Virus record (IMG/VR): IMGVR_UViG_3300021963_000113
Span: 1 to 64,000 of that record
Strand: one strand, 5' to 3'
DNA length: 64,000 bases
From: a virus
The position numbers and the translations under genes are program-made. Each line of letters begins with the position of its first letter. Position 1 is the stretch's first letter. Positions 37,304 to 45,949 of the stretch are shown in pieces. The notes below the pieces were generated by a model. That model was not told the origin of the DNA. It searched no databases and saw only the letters and a list, made by a program, of their open reading frames with translations.

Positions 37304-37551
37304 ACCAACATTAATTTTGCGCGTGATGTTTTCTTGATGAAGTTTAATTTTTGAGCATCAAACTTTAGTTTTTCTTTTAGAGGTTTGGTAATAAGTTTTG
37401 ATACTGTTTCAACCTCAATATTATTGATATCACAATAGTGTAGAATAGCATCAATATAATTCATATCATTATGTGATGCAATCTTCTCCACATCCTGTGA
37501 GAATTTTGCACTGGTCATAAATTTATCCTCTAGTATTTCTCCTTTAGTCAT
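37300..37551 (-). CDS. 33: Late transcription coactivator gp33 (83 aa)
   Basis: Matches the gp33 pattern of cyanophages: DKFMTSAKFSQDVEK, then YIDAILHYCDINNIEVE, LITKPLKEKLKFDAQKLNF, and TSRAKL near the end. gp33 links RNA polymerase to the gp45 clamp on late promoters with gp55, which fits the TATAAATA boxes in this window. It overlaps its neighbours on both sides. Confidence 0.85.
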   Translation of the reverse strand: MTKGEILEDKFMTSAKFSQDVEKIASHNDMNYIDAILHYCDINNIEVETVSKLITKPLKEKLKFDAQKLNFIKKTSRAKLMLV

Positions 37552-38215
37552 AGGTTTTTTTGTATAGGTCTATGTAACCAATTAGTTTTTGAAGGTATTC
37601 CTTCTTTGGTGTTTCTACAAACACCTGAGTGTCTCCGCTTTCACAAGCGATGATAGTAACAATTTTATTAACTTTTAGTTTGTATCTTTCATACAGCATA
37701 CATGCATATGCTGTTTCCTGAATAAGATAATCTTCAATCCACTCTAGCTTTTTTTCTTCGGCGGATGTTTTGAAGTCGATGATAGCCAACTCCCCATCAA
37801 ATTCAGCAATACAATCCACCCGCCCTGCAATCTCTAGATTATCTGAATAGAGTGCTGCTTCTTGTGCGTAGATGTTATTGATTCTGTTTAGTGTTGGTTT
37901 AGCATTCTTAAACATCATCAAGGGCAAGTGCTTGTCCTTGAATTTAGTTTCATCGTATCTATTATTTAGGTAGTCTTCACACATAAGGTGAAACGCCGTG
38001 CCGCGAGTAGCAGCACGGTTAGAGATTCGATTTGCTTTTTCTTCTCCTACTCTTTGTCTCCACTTCATTATACCAGCTTTCTTGTCTGGATTACAAGAGA
38101 GCACAGTAGTAATTGATGGATACTTACCGCCAGATGGCACGGGATATACCCTGCGACCATCTACGGTTTCCGCAATCAATTCGATTGGAGTCAAAGGCAC
38201 ATGATGAAAAAGCAT
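37544..38215 (-). CDS. PD-(D/E)XK exonuclease, Cas4/RecB-like (223 aa)
   Basis: Carries the nuclease core: RGTAFH (residues 71-76) after helix 1, E119, GRVDCIAEF (131-139), IIDFKTS (145-151) with D147 and K149, then YLIQETAYA (163-171). These are motifs I to IV of the RecB/Cas4-like and MGME1-like single-strand exonucleases. Probably acts in phage recombination or host DNA breakdown. The stop overlaps the gp33 start by eight bases. No four-Cys cluster as in true Cas4. Confidence 0.85.
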   Translation of the reverse strand: MLFHHVPLTPIELIAETVDGRRVYPVPSGGKYPSITTVLSCNPDKKAGIMKWRQRVGEEKANRISNRAATRGTAFHLMCEDYLNNRYDETKFKDKHLPLMMFKNAKPTLNRINNIYAQEAALYSDNLEIAGRVDCIAEFDGELAIIDFKTSAEEKKLEWIEDYLIQETAYACMLYERYKLKVNKIVTIIACESGDTQVFVETPKKEYLQKLIGYIDLYKKTYD

Positions 38216-38216
38216 T

Positions 38217-38974
38217 TTATAGTCCTAAGTTTGTTTTGCTAATAAGATAACTACGGACTAATCCGCTACGTACGATGTCTTCGATTTGGAATTCAACCGT
38301 GGAAAACTCTTCCATGGTTTCAATGATACGCATAAAATCAATGATACCATTGCGCTCATGGGTTTTGATAAGGTCAGACTGCCTAACATCACCAGAGAAA
38401 TAATCTTGGAGTCTTGTCCCACACGAGTGATGATTGAATCTAACTCATGGAAGTTGAGGTTCTGCATCTCGTCAATAAGAATGATGCAGTTGTCTAGAGT
38501 GGTGCCACGAATAAAAGATGTGCTCCAGAAAGAAATGGTTTCCTGTGCCTTGAGATTGTAATACAGTTTATCAAACTCGTCATCACTAGGCATCTCAAAC
38601 ATATATTTTACCATATTCTTATATGGAATTTGATATAGAGATGACTTATCTTCATGGTCGCCAGGTAGGAAACCAATCTCGCGTGTCGCTACCAGTGAGC
38701 GGACGATGTAGATTTTCTCATAAGGGGTATTCTCATTGAGAACATCCTTGAGTGCGAGATATAGTGCGATGAATGTTTTACCAGTGCCAGCGCACCCGTA
38801 ACCAAACATGTTTTTACCTTTTGCATACTCTTCAAAATATCTTTTTTGATTTTCTGTAAGGGGCTCAATGTCTGTAAGCAATTCAGAATTGACAGGTTTC
38901 TTCCTTTTCATTTGCTTCAAGCTCATACCAGCAGGCACCACGGCACCATTTTTCTTTCTAGTTTTCACAGGCAT
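38217..38974 (-). pseudogene. phoH: PhoH-like P-loop ATPase, broken by a one-base frameshift
   Basis: Walker A GYGCAGTGKTF (residues 58-68), Walker B ILIDEMQNL and the ELDSIITRVG helix are typical of phage PhoH. The first frame stops at 38258 after an unnatural tail. Near 38398-38404 one T appears to be missing from a T run: adding it gives KIIFSGDVRQSDLIKTHERN in one frame and a normal end (SYLISKTNLGL) at 38217, for about 252 residues. This could be a sequencing or assembly error in a homopolymer, or a real mutation. PhoH is common in marine phages; its role is uncertain. Confidence 0.8.
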
Positions 38975-38977
38975 AAT

Positions 38978-39208
38978 TTACAGTCTCTCTACATTTGATC
39001 CAGGTACATTAGCAGCGCGGTTGATAATTGATTTCCAATCGCTCGATGATTTGTTTTGCCAGTTTCCAATCTCAGAAACTGAATGCAAAAGTGTTGGCAT
39101 CTGAGTGATGTGAGGATTGGCAGCAAGATACGGTTCTCTTTCTGCCATATACATCCACTTCTCAAACTCTTCACCTGTGTTATTATCTTTGAATTTGTAA
39201 GTTGGCAT
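38978..39208 (-). CDS. Small conserved phage protein (76 aa)
   Basis: Starts at ATG 39208 (MPTYKFKDNNTGEEFEKWM) inside the end of the next gene upstream (26-base overlap). The start MPTY-F-x-x-x-x-T-G/x-E-x-F resembles FmdB-type zinc ribbons, but the cysteines are missing. Four bases before phoH. Function unknown. Confidence 0.7.
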   Translation of the reverse strand: MPTYKFKDNNTGEEFEKWMYMAEREPYLAANPHITQMPTLLHSVSEIGNWQNKSSSDWKSIINRAANVPGSNVERL

Positions 39209-39746
39209 CTTCAATAAACCATGTGGGAATAGTAGCAGGAGATTTCCATTTCGCAAAAGAAACTTTATCTCCAATATAATAGTTACGGTATGACTGGATA
39301 GAATCACCAGGCACTTTATATATATCTGGCATCGCAGGAGGTGGATCTGTCCAACCATGATCAGGAATGTTGAATGGCGCTACCCACAGGTAACTAATCA
39401 AACTCTCTGTGCTGTGATAGTTTCCATAGCGTCGTGTGTATTCTACACAACAGTGCTGAAACAAATCAAACAACCAGCGATAGTGTGAGCGTGACTGACG
39501 CACCCAGATGTTAGATGGGTGATTAATATGACATGCTTTGTATAGAATATCTTCGCGTGGTTTGTCGAGACGATAACGCTTTACCGTCTTACCTTTCGGT
39601 GACTTCTCTGTATAAGGAATGCCGTCGAGCACACGATGAGCAGTGGAGAGAAGTTGAGCATACTCAACAATCATCTTAACCACATGCTTATCACAGTGCT
39701 CGGCGGCACAAGTGCGTGGATCGTAACTCAAATAGAAAATATTCAT
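39183..39746 (-). CDS. Conserved phage protein, possible DNA-repair-glycosylase relative (187 aa)
   Basis: Starts MNIFYLSYDPRTCAAEHCDKHVVKMIVEYAQLL (written in part: CDKHVVKMIVEYAQLL) with STAHRVLDG. This His/Val/Glu-rich start is common to a family in cyanophages and recalls pyrimidine-dimer glycosylase-like proteins, but I am not sure of activity. Also has INHPSNIWVRQS and YRWLFDLF. ATG overlaps the TGA of the preceding small gene. Confidence 0.65.
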   Translation of the reverse strand: MNIFYLSYDPRTCAAEHCDKHVVKMIVEYAQLLSTAHRVLDGIPYTEKSPKGKTVKRYRLDKPREDILYKACHINHPSNIWVRQSRSHYRWLFDLFQHCCVEYTRRYGNYHSTESLISYLWVAPFNIPDHGWTDPPPAMPDIYKVPGDSIQSYRNYYIGDKVSFAKWKSPATIPTWFIEDANLQIQR

Positions 39747-39916
39747 TGCGAAATTTCTAGGAGGGGTATTCTCTCCTTGATTCTATCACCATCTACCCAT
39801 AAACGCAAGACCCCGATGAGGTCTGTATATTCAATTAAACATTTGCCAGTTACTTTATCCCATTCAATAATCTGGCAGGATACTGGAGTGCCATTGAGAT
39901 CACATTCGTAATACAT
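39743..39916 (-). CDS. Small hypothetical protein (57 aa)
   Basis: Reads MYYECDLNGTPVSC to ERIPLLEISQ. The stop overlaps the next start in ATGA and the start is one base after the upstream gene ends, so the three genes are tightly packed. Beta-rich, no motif. Confidence 0.6.
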   Translation of the reverse strand: MYYECDLNGTPVSCQIIEWDKVTGKCLIEYTDLIGVLRLWVDGDRIKERIPLLEISQ

Positions 39917-39917
39917 A

Positions 39918-40208
39918 TTATTCTCTCACTCTAACTCTCCACATTTCAACTACTTCATCAAAGACACCACCCATACAAGTCTCCATCCAACCTGCATGGT
40001 CTGGATGATAGAAGGCAACTTTTGCCAATTCTTTTTCACTATCAACTTCAAGGATTGCACAGGGAATCCAACCCCTATCAACAGAAATCAAAACCTCGTA
40101 TGGAAATCTGATTCTGTTTCGTTGTTCTTCGGAAATTTTTACTTCATCTGAAGTTGCTTCTTCAAATTTCTGATGCAACTCTGAAATATCTGGTTGTTTA
40201 TTCTTCAT
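39918..40208 (-). CDS. Hypothetical protein (96 aa)
   Basis: Contains PYEVLISVDRGWIPCAILEVD and KVAFYHPDHAGWMET, a beta-rich pattern like a small barrel domain. Not recognised. It overlaps the end of thyX by 11 bases. Confidence 0.65.
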   Translation of the reverse strand: MKNKQPDISELHQKFEEATSDEVKISEEQRNRIRFPYEVLISVDRGWIPCAILEVDSEKELAKVAFYHPDHAGWMETCMGGVFDEVVEMWRVRVRE

Positions 40209-40842
40209 TGGTCCACCCTAATGCTTCAGATACTGTGGGGAATTGTTGTTTAAATACTTCACGACATGCTTCAGCGATTTGCATATGTTCTTTCTGAGTG
40301 CCATGTGCAGAGCGCAAATCAATATAATGAATCCATGACCTGCATGAACCAGTCATATAGATTTTTGTTTTGGTTGCTAGAGGAAGCACAAACCTTGCAC
40401 ACTCTTTGGCAACTCCATGCTCTAGGAGGCGCTTGTAGAGATTGTTTGCTGCCATGAAGTGCTCTTGAATCTGAGTCTCTAGAGTAAGCTTCAGGTATCC
40501 TTCAAGGTCATCAGTAGAATTCTGACGATTCTTTTCATCTTGGCGACGCAACTCTGGCACAGGAATGTCAGATGCTAGAAGGTTAGCATCAGCATAGCGT
40601 TGAGAAAACTCTTGAAATGTAAATGAACGGTGGCGCAAAATCTGCGCCGCGATACCACGAGAGGTTTCAATCTCAAGTGTCATATGAGATTGCTCAAACA
40701 CAGACCAATGATTATGCTTAATGCAATAACGCAATAGCCCTGCATAGTTTTCGTTATCTTGGTTACTAGGATTAGACACTCTAGCAACATACGCCATTGT
40801 CTTTTCTGCATCGGGAGTTACGGAAACAAGTTCAACCTTCAT
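40198..40842 (-). CDS. thyX: Flavin-dependent thymidylate synthase ThyX (214 aa)
   Basis: Has the ThyX signature RHRSFTFQEFSQRY at residues 70 to 83 (RHRS-x5-S-x-R), plus HWSVFEQSHMTLEIE upstream and MTGSCRSWIHYIDLR downstream. It makes dTMP from dUMP using FAD, NADPH and methylene-tetrahydrofolate. I start at ATG 40842, which overlaps the stop of the preceding gene; a GTG four codons earlier is also possible. Common in cyanophages for DNA precursor supply. Confidence 0.93.
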   Translation of the reverse strand: MKVELVSVTPDAEKTMAYVARVSNPSNQDNENYAGLLRYCIKHNHWSVFEQSHMTLEIETSRGIAAQILRHRSFTFQEFSQRYADANLLASDIPVPELRRQDEKNRQNSTDDLEGYLKLTLETQIQEHFMAANNLYKRLLEHGVAKECARFVLPLATKTKIYMTGSCRSWIHYIDLRSAHGTQKEHMQIAEACREVFKQQFPTVSEALGWTNEE

Positions 40843-41206
40843 TATTTTCTTCACCTAGACGACGGATTTCGGACAGATTGCTACGAAGATACTTCTTATA
40901 CTTCTTAATAATTTTATTAATCTCTTGTTGTTTGAGAGTAATTTTTCCTGTTGGTTCTAGAGAATCATCAAACCCTTTTGTGTCTTCATTTTTATAATCT
41001 TGTTGCCACTCGCTAGGAAATGAAGGAAGGTTTTCCAATTCCTTTCTTCGCTCTTCAATTTGTTGTAAACCTTCTTCACTTGCATCATCAATAAAAGTAG
41101 GGTCTGGAATATTCATTCCCTCTTCATTTATTTTTTCTTCAGGCACATCACGATTAGTAAATTCTATGACATGCTGAGCTTGCACATCTACAATTTCGTC
41201 AGACAT
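40832..41206 (-). CDS. Hypothetical acidic protein (124 aa)
   Basis: Acidic N-terminal half (PEEKINEEGMNIPDPTF) and basic, helical C-terminal part (INKIIKKYKKYLRS). No known motif. First gene after the promoter at 41228; leads into thyX with an 11-base overlap. Confidence 0.65.
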   Translation of the reverse strand: MSDEIVDVQAQHVIEFTNRDVPEEKINEEGMNIPDPTFIDDASEEGLQQIEERRKELENLPSFPSEWQQDYKNEDTKGFDDSLEPTGKITLKQQEINKIIKKYKKYLRSNLSEIRRLGEENNEG

Positions 41207-41227
41207 TTTCTTACCTCAACTCATATT

Positions 41228-41256
41228 AGTTTAACAAAAATTTTTGTGATTGTCAA
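41228..41256 (-). promoter_or_regulatory. Sigma-70-like promoter of the thyX operon
   Basis: The minus strand has TTGACA (41251-41256), 17 bases including an A5T5 tract, then TAAACT (41228-41233). Start of transcription would be about 15 bases before the gene at 41206. Confidence 0.65.
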
Positions 41257-41648
41257 ATCAAAGAAATGGATACCGTAATTGTCACCGTATCACCAGGGGT
41301 TGCAATCGTAAATGGACCAGAATTAAATCTTTCTGCCGCAATTACTTTTCCTGAATTTTTTCCCACTAGATAATATCCATAAATTTGACCGACAAATGTT
41401 TGGAAAGAAAAGAATAATGGATTGGTAGTAGCAGTACCAGCATTAATAGACCAATTAGATGGAGTCAAAGTTTTAGATTGATATCCACCAACATCTTGCA
41501 CTTCAACAAAAGTATCAGCAGCACTAACAAGTGTTGGTGTTACATTATTTGTGTACAATTTAAGAATTAATTCTTCAGTTTGAGTATTAACACCAACAAA
41601 GTTTTTTAAAATATTATCATTGCCAGTATTAGTAATTTGAATTGGCAC
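41253..41648 (-). CDS. Putative structural protein (131 aa)
   Basis: Beta-rich and Thr/Asn-rich, starting MPIQITNTGNDNILKN and ending TPGDTVTITVSISLI, the style of small phage fibre or decoration proteins. Contains SVSAADTFVEVQDVGG-type strands. Not recognised. Its stop overlaps the -35 box of the next promoter. Confidence 0.6.
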   Translation of the reverse strand: MPIQITNTGNDNILKNFVGVNTQTEELILKLYTNNVTPTLVSAADTFVEVQDVGGYQSKTLTPSNWSINAGTATTNPLFFSFQTFVGQIYGYYLVGKNSGKVIAAERFNSGPFTIATPGDTVTITVSISLI

Positions 41649-41650
41649 AA

Positions 41651-41905
41651 TTACCTCCTTTTCTTTTCTTCTTTTGGTTTATTTCCCCATAGTTTTGGGT
41701 TGACTCTACCTTCAGATTGTTTCCAACCTTTCAGACCTTCTCTATATCTATCCCAGTAGTAATCAAAAATTTCTACTTGTTTGTCTGGGATAACTAAATC
41801 ATATGCAAGTGCTCCATCGATTTCATAAGTAACTAAGTAAGCATTGTAGGGTAGCTCTCTATCATTTGCTACCGCTGGGTCACAGTTTTGATGGAGAATT
41901 CGCAT
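41651..41905 (-). CDS. Hypothetical protein (84 aa)
   Basis: Starts MRILHQNCDPAVAND, contains YDLVIPDKQVEIFDYYWD, ends in a basic tail (KPKEEKKRR). Overlaps the preceding gene by one base and precedes the 131-residue gene by two. Not recognised. Confidence 0.65.
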   Translation of the reverse strand: MRILHQNCDPAVANDRELPYNAYLVTYEIDGALAYDLVIPDKQVEIFDYYWDRYREGLKGWKQSEGRVNPKLWGNKPKEEKKRR

Positions 41906-42339
41906 CAGCTACGACCTCCCCATTGAATGTTAGGGAATGTTTCTTGAATCAAAGTCTTTGAAATACGAGTGTATTTTTTCTGCAAAGACTTATCTTTTAC
42001 TAGACAAAGAATCTCTGCCTCTTCGGCATGGAGAGTTTCAAGAAGTCCGATAAAGATTTCCTCGCGCTTCATGTTACTAACATTCATACCACCCTTTACA
42101 AAGTAAGCAAACTTACGCTGCTCATTTTCAAGATAGGTGTGGTCAAGACCTTTCGCAGCAGGATTCTTACGATAAGGCACATCACCTTCTGGAAGAAGTG
42201 TAACTACACTCTCATCATAATTCCAAATGAAAAGACTACGAAGAGCTTGTGAATTATTCTCTTGTAGAATTTTACTTTTTTCTGCCTTGGTCTTTGCGTT
42301 GTTTACTTTCTGTAGAATTTCTGAAATTAAAAGTTTCAT
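41905..42339 (-). CDS. DUF6433-like conserved cyanophage protein (144 aa)
   Basis: Helical N-terminus (MKLLISEILQKVNNAKTKAEK), then FIWNYDESVVTLLPEGDVPY and FVKGGMNVSNMKREEIFIGLLE. I associate this pattern with the DUF6433 family of T4-like marine phages. Follows RNase H by one base. Function unknown. Confidence 0.65.
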   Translation of the reverse strand: MKLLISEILQKVNNAKTKAEKSKILQENNSQALRSLFIWNYDESVVTLLPEGDVPYRKNPAAKGLDHTYLENEQRKFAYFVKGGMNVSNMKREEIFIGLLETLHAEEAEILCLVKDKSLQKKYTRISKTLIQETFPNIQWGGRS

Positions 42340-42340
42340 A

Positions 42341-43243
42341 TCAGTTATTATTAAAGGTCAGTGTATTCTTGCGGAAATAATATTCCTGCATCAAATCATT
42401 GAGTTGGTGCTCCTTAAAATATTCAAGAGGCACTTGCTTCTCTTGATTATTTAGTGACAGATATTCATCGATGATTTTATTTTCAATGTCACTAGGAATA
42501 CATGTGAGGTCAATTAGATTTCTATTTCTTTCATAGTTGTCCATCAACTCTTTTGTATTACAGAAAACAGATGGGTCTAACTTAACCCACTTTTCTAAGT
42601 TTTTCTTACTTATAGGCTTCTGTCTTTTATTCACCACAAATGTGTCGTCGTCAGATAAGAAATTAGGTATGCCATCTGACTTATCTCCCTTAATGATATG
42701 TTCGAGAATGTATGTCTTGGGGTCTTCATGTTTAATTTCTTTCTTCAAGATAGGATTGAATTGTTTTACAAACGGATACCGTTGTAACTGAATAAAATCT
42801 TTGTCCCCAGATAGAATCAAAACTTTCTTAAGAGGTTGCCCTGCCTTATGAAGTTTGATATTCTCTTTCGCTTGATGCTTCACTAGTGAAGAGATAACAT
42901 CATCTGCTTCTGCACCATATACTTCAACTACTTTGTAGGGAAAGTATTGTTTAATCTCATCCCTAATCTTATTCAGGACTTCAAAGATAGCATTCCAATC
43001 TAACTCGGATGCTTCGCGGTCTTTCTTTCTATTCTGTTTGTAATGGGGAAAGGCAGACTTACGCCAGTAATGTTTGCTGTCATATGCTAAGACCATTTCC
43101 CCATACTGATCTTTGTATTGTCTCTCGTAAGAGCGCAACCCAGTAAGCACCATATGCCTAACTAGATTCTCATTCAATACACTCATCTTCAACTGCATCA
43201 TCAGATTACTAATCATAATCTGATTCATATCAATTAGAATCAT
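42341..43243 (-). CDS. rnh: T4-type RNase H, 5'-3' exonuclease (300 aa)
   Basis: FEN-1-like nuclease. Metal-binding motifs are visible at residues 5 (LIDMN), 110-115 (GAEADD), 145-150 (SGDKDF) and 186-194 (GDKSDGIPN, the helix-hairpin-helix entry). In T4 it removes RNA primers from Okazaki fragments and works with gp32. ATG at 43243 directly follows the preceding gene. Confidence 0.92.
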   Translation of the reverse strand: MILIDMNQIMISNLMMQLKMSVLNENLVRHMVLTGLRSYERQYKDQYGEMVLAYDSKHYWRKSAFPHYKQNRKKDREASELDWNAIFEVLNKIRDEIKQYFPYKVVEVYGAEADDVISSLVKHQAKENIKLHKAGQPLKKVLILSGDKDFIQLQRYPFVKQFNPILKKEIKHEDPKTYILEHIIKGDKSDGIPNFLSDDDTFVVNKRQKPISKKNLEKWVKLDPSVFCNTKELMDNYERNRNLIDLTCIPSDIENKIIDEYLSLNNQEKQVPLEYFKEHQLNDLMQEYYFRKNTLTFNNN

Positions 43244-43480
43244 TTAATCCTCGTCGTCATACTCCTCTTCATCTACAAATGTGACTCGTAACAAGTCATC
43301 TCTATACATTTCACCATTCTCATCAAACATTTCTGGATGTAAAATGTGCTTGGCATAACCAGCATTCTCATACCACATATCAAAGATGTCTTTGAGATTC
43401 CATACTAACACACCACCTAGGATAAAGGCACCCACAGTGAGGAAAAAAGCAATGAACAAAAATGGTGCTGTTGCTTCCAT
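43244..43480 (-). CDS. Small membrane protein (78 aa)
   Basis: I start at ATG 43480 (MEATAPFLFIAFFLTVGAF) because GGGAG lies seven bases upstream. One membrane helix at residues 5 to 27, then a cytoplasmic acidic tail ending EEEYDDED. Unknown role. Adjacent to RNase H with no gap. Confidence 0.7.
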   Translation of the reverse strand: MEATAPFLFIAFFLTVGAFILGGVLVWNLKDIFDMWYENAGYAKHILHPEMFDENGEMYRDDLLRVTFVDEEEYDDED

Positions 43481-43513
43481 GAGTCTACTCCCTTGAATTG
43501 ATTCTGTCAATCC

Positions 43514-43621
43514 TCAGAGACTTTCCAGTGTTATCCTGAATGTCTTACGGAGGATTGTAAACGTTTTACTAAACATAATACCAGACTGATCTGGTGGATT
43601 TGTCTCCTTCCTCCGAAGCAT
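43514..43621 (-). CDS. Very small basic protein (35 aa), possible
   Basis: Reads MLRRKETNPPDQSG to RKTFRITLESL. Basic and Thr-rich. A possible ribosome site (AGAGGTGTGG) lies upstream, and it fills an otherwise empty gap between two genes. Could also be non-coding. Confidence 0.45.
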   Translation of the reverse strand: MLRRKETNPPDQSGIMFSKTFTILRKTFRITLESL

Positions 43622-43634
43622 TAACTCCACACCT

Positions 43635-44021
43635 CTATTTATTTGTAACTGCTGATTGTTTCTTTTTATTTTTACTTCCTGGTTTTCTCCCAGGTCTTTT
43701 TTCGGTTTCATATTTTTCAGCATCTTCAATTATTTTCATGAGATATTCTTTATATTTTCTGGCTCTTGGTTTGCCCATCCACCCATAAACTTCCCTGAGG
43801 TCAGCAACATCTGGACCGCCATCGAGATACAAATCCAGATGAGAAATTTCGTCTCTCATCTGAGAAACCAATGAGCTATCAAGAAAAGATTTAATTTCAT
43901 GCCTCTTAATATTTTCACCCTTGAGAAAGGAATAAAAATTCAATTGGTATTTTTCTGTGGTAACAGCAGAGTCAATTGCCGTGTTAACAATGTTATAAAT
44001 CTCGTCGCTGTTTGTTTTCAT
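43635..44021 (-). CDS. Hypothetical protein with AT-hook-like tail (128 aa)
   Basis: Acidic helical body (SHLDLYLDGGPDVADLREV), then a basic tail KRPGRKPGSKNKKKQ whose RPGRKPGSK resembles an AT-hook for minor-groove DNA binding. Starts one base after the glutaredoxin gene. DNA binding is an inference. Confidence 0.65.
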   Translation of the reverse strand: MKTNSDEIYNIVNTAIDSAVTTEKYQLNFYSFLKGENIKRHEIKSFLDSSLVSQMRDEISHLDLYLDGGPDVADLREVYGWMGKPRARKYKEYLMKIIEDAEKYETEKRPGRKPGSKNKKKQSAVTNK

Positions 44022-44022
44022 T

Positions 44023-44277
44023 TTATTTCTTCGGCGGTTCTACGAGTCCTTTTTCTAGAAAGAGTTTTGCTGTCTCCACTAGTCCACCAATTTCTTTACC
44101 GTCGATGACAACATGCGGATAACCAGATGCCATAGGAAACTTAGTCCTAAATTCTTCTGCAGAAATATCTCTATTGATAGAAATCTCTGTGTAAGAAACA
44201 GATGCTCTCTTGAAAAGTTGTTTCAAGGTCGTGCAATAAGAGCATCCAGTATTTGTATATGCTACTACTTCCATCAT
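44023..44277 (-). CDS. Glutaredoxin (84 aa)
   Basis: Glutaredoxin fold with active site GCSYC (C12, C15), the cis-Pro segment YPHVVIDGKEIGG and a final helix. Reduces disulfides, for example in ribonucleotide reductase. Overlaps the speD stop by four bases, so it is co-translated with speD. Confidence 0.88.
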   Translation of the reverse strand: MMEVVAYTNTGCSYCTTLKQLFKRASVSYTEISINRDISAEEFRTKFPMASGYPHVVIDGKEIGGLVETAKLFLEKGLVEPPKK

Positions 44278-44627
44278 ATTCCTCTATAAACAATAGTAAA
44301 AATTGGTTGCTTTGATTCTAGCGCATCCGCCATGAATCTGCAAGCAACGTCTGGGTTGGTATGATCACCACAAGTAAAGATATCAACAGCAGCGTAACCC
44401 TTCTCTGGCCACGTATGAATGCTGATGTGACTTTCTGATAGCAGGCAGACAGCAGTGATTCCCTGTGGCGTGAATTCGTATTTAACTTCTTCAATCAGTG
44501 TTGCGTTAGCATGTTCTACTGCCTGCCTAAGGGAAGTGCTAATAAAATTAGAATCATTCAAAAGATCTGCATTACACTCACACAACTCAGCGATGTGATG
44601 CACACCAAGCACTTCATTAACCATCAA
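44274..44627 (-). CDS. speD: S-adenosylmethionine decarboxylase SpeD (117 aa)
   Basis: Class 1b AdoMet decarboxylase. LSESHISIHTWPEKGYAAVD contains the self-cleavage site E65-S66, which creates the pyruvoyl group, and the active-site His. CGDHTNP follows with the usual Cys. Supplies the aminopropyl donor for spermidine. A known cyanophage metabolic gene. Sits between the psbA terminator and glutaredoxin. Confidence 0.93.
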   Translation of the reverse strand: MMVNEVLGVHHIAELCECNADLLNDSNFISTSLRQAVEHANATLIEEVKYEFTPQGITAVCLLSESHISIHTWPEKGYAAVDIFTCGDHTNPDVACRFMADALESKQPIFTIVYRGI

Positions 44628-44648
44628 TGTATCTCCAATGTCGTTGAG

Positions 44649-44655
44649 TATTTAT
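44649..44655 (-). promoter_or_regulatory. Possible late promoter of speD
   Basis: The minus strand reads GGATAAATAC, containing ATAAATA, 22 bases before the speD start and just after the psbA terminator. Confidence 0.4.
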
Positions 44656-44661
44656 CCCAAT

Positions 44662-44685
44662 AAAAAAGGGAGGGTCTCCCCTCCC
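44662..44685 (-). terminator. Terminator after psbA
   Basis: Stem GGGAGGG/CCCTCCC (44668-44685) followed on the minus strand by six T. Lies 26 bases after the psbA stop. Confidence 0.85.
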
Positions 44686-44710
44686 AGTGTATCAGGTTTT
44701 ACCCAGAGTG

Positions 44711-45790
44711 TCAACCGATTGCAGGTGCGGTGAGAGCAACAGGAGTTGCACTAGCAGCAGCAAGGTCAAGAGGGAAGTTGTGAGCGTTGCGCTCGTGCAT
44801 CACTTCCATGCCCAGACCAGCACGGTTGAGGATGTCTGCCCAAGTGTTAATCACATGACCTTGACTATCCTGGATGGACTGGTTGAAGTTGAAACCGTTG
44901 AGGTTGAATGCCATGGTGCTAACACCAAGAGCAGTGAACCAGATACCAACCACAGGCCAAGCAGCAAGGAAGAAGTGCAGCGAGCGTGAGTTATTAAACG
45001 ATGCGTACTGGAAGATCAGACGACCGAAGTAACCATGAGCAGCTACAATGTTGTAGGTCTCTTCTTCTTGTCCGAACTTGTATCCGTAGTTTTGTGATTC
45101 GTTTTCAGTCGTCTCACGAACGAGTGAGCTTGTGACCAAAGATCCATGCATAGCAGAGAAAAGAGAACCGCCAAATACACCAGCCACCCCAAGCATATGG
45201 AAGGGGTGCATGAGGATGTTATGCTCCGCCTGGAAAACAAGCATGTAGTTAAATGTTCCACTAATGCCGAGCGGCATAGCATCAGAGAAGGAACCTTGTC
45301 CAAAGGGATACACGAGGAAAACTGCAGAAGCAGCAGCAACGGGTGCGCTGTAGGCAACACAAATCCAAGGACGCATACCAAGTCGGTAAGAAAGTTCCCA
45401 TTCGCGTCCCATGTAAGCATAGATGCCAATCAGAAAGTGAAAGACGACCAGTTGGAAAGGTCCACCATTATATAGCCACTCATCGAGAGAAGCAGCTTCC
45501 CAAATGGGGTAGAAGTGCAGTCCAATAGCGTTGGACGATGGGACAACAGCACCAGAGATGATGTTGTTTCCATACATGAGTGAACCAGCAACGGGTTCAC
45601 GGATACCATCAATGTCCACAGGAGGAGCAGCGATGAAAGCAACAATGAAACAGATAGTAGCAGCGAGAAGGGTAGGAATCATTAGAGTTCCAAACCAACC
45701 GACATAGAGACGGTTATCAGTAGAAGTGATCCACTCACAGAACTGTTGCCAAGTATTTGATTGTCGTTGTTGTGAAAGTGTAGCAGTCAT
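44711..45790 (-). CDS. psbA: Photosystem II D1 protein PsbA (359 aa)
   Basis: Full-length D1 with no intron or gap. Five membrane helices; the [19 protein letters not shown] tail contains the usual processing site after LDLA. Residue 130 is Glu (GRE at 128-130), the form of the high-light D1 variant. D1 turns over fast, and the phage copy keeps photosystem II working during infection. It has its own promoter, a structured leader and a terminator. There is no psbD next to it. No obvious ribosome site lies before the ATG. Confidence 0.98.
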   Translation of the reverse strand: MTATLSQQRQSNTWQQFCEWITSTDNRLYVGWFGTLMIPTLLAATICFIVAFIAAPPVDIDGIREPVAGSLMYGNNIISGAVVPSSNAIGLHFYPIWEAASLDEWLYNGGPFQLVVFHFLIGIYAYMGREWELSYRLGMRPWICVAYSAPVAAASAVFLVYPFGQGSFSDAMPLGISGTFNYMLVFQAEHNILMHPFHMLGVAGVFGGSLFSAMHGSLVTSSLVRETTENESQNYGYKFGQEEETYNIVAAHGYFGRLIFQYASFNNSRSLHFFLAAWPVVGIWFTALGVSTMAFNLNGFNFNQSIQDSQGHVINTWADILNRAGLGMEVMHERNAHNFPLDLAAASATPVALTAPAIG

Positions 45791-45949
45791 TTTTTAAAAG
45801 AATAGTAGGACCATCAGGGAAATGGTGGTGATACTATGCTCCCCGCACCCTAAGCGGGGATATGAGAGACGTAATTTATACACCCATAGGTCTCGGTTAA
45901 CGGGTGTTACAAAAGATTAGAAATGTTTACATTTCTTAACCAGTTGACT
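45791..45949 (-). promoter_or_regulatory. Structured leader of psbA
   Basis: The untranslated leader contains three short hairpins: CCCCGC/GCGGGG (45841-45859), CACCC/GGGTG (about 45881-45906) and GAAATG/CATTTC (about 45920-45935). No Shine-Dalgarno sequence precedes the start codon. Stability or translation control of the mRNA is likely but not shown. Confidence 0.55.

Noticed and set aside
43482-43510. TTGACA, 17 bases, TAGACT on the minus strand
   Set aside because: Transcription would begin at or past the start codon at 43480, and a ribosome site upstream is already used.
43514-43729. 71-codon frame overlapping the AT-hook-like gene
   Set aside because: Upstream two thirds overlap the 128-residue gene in another frame; only the last 35 codons are kept as a possible gene.
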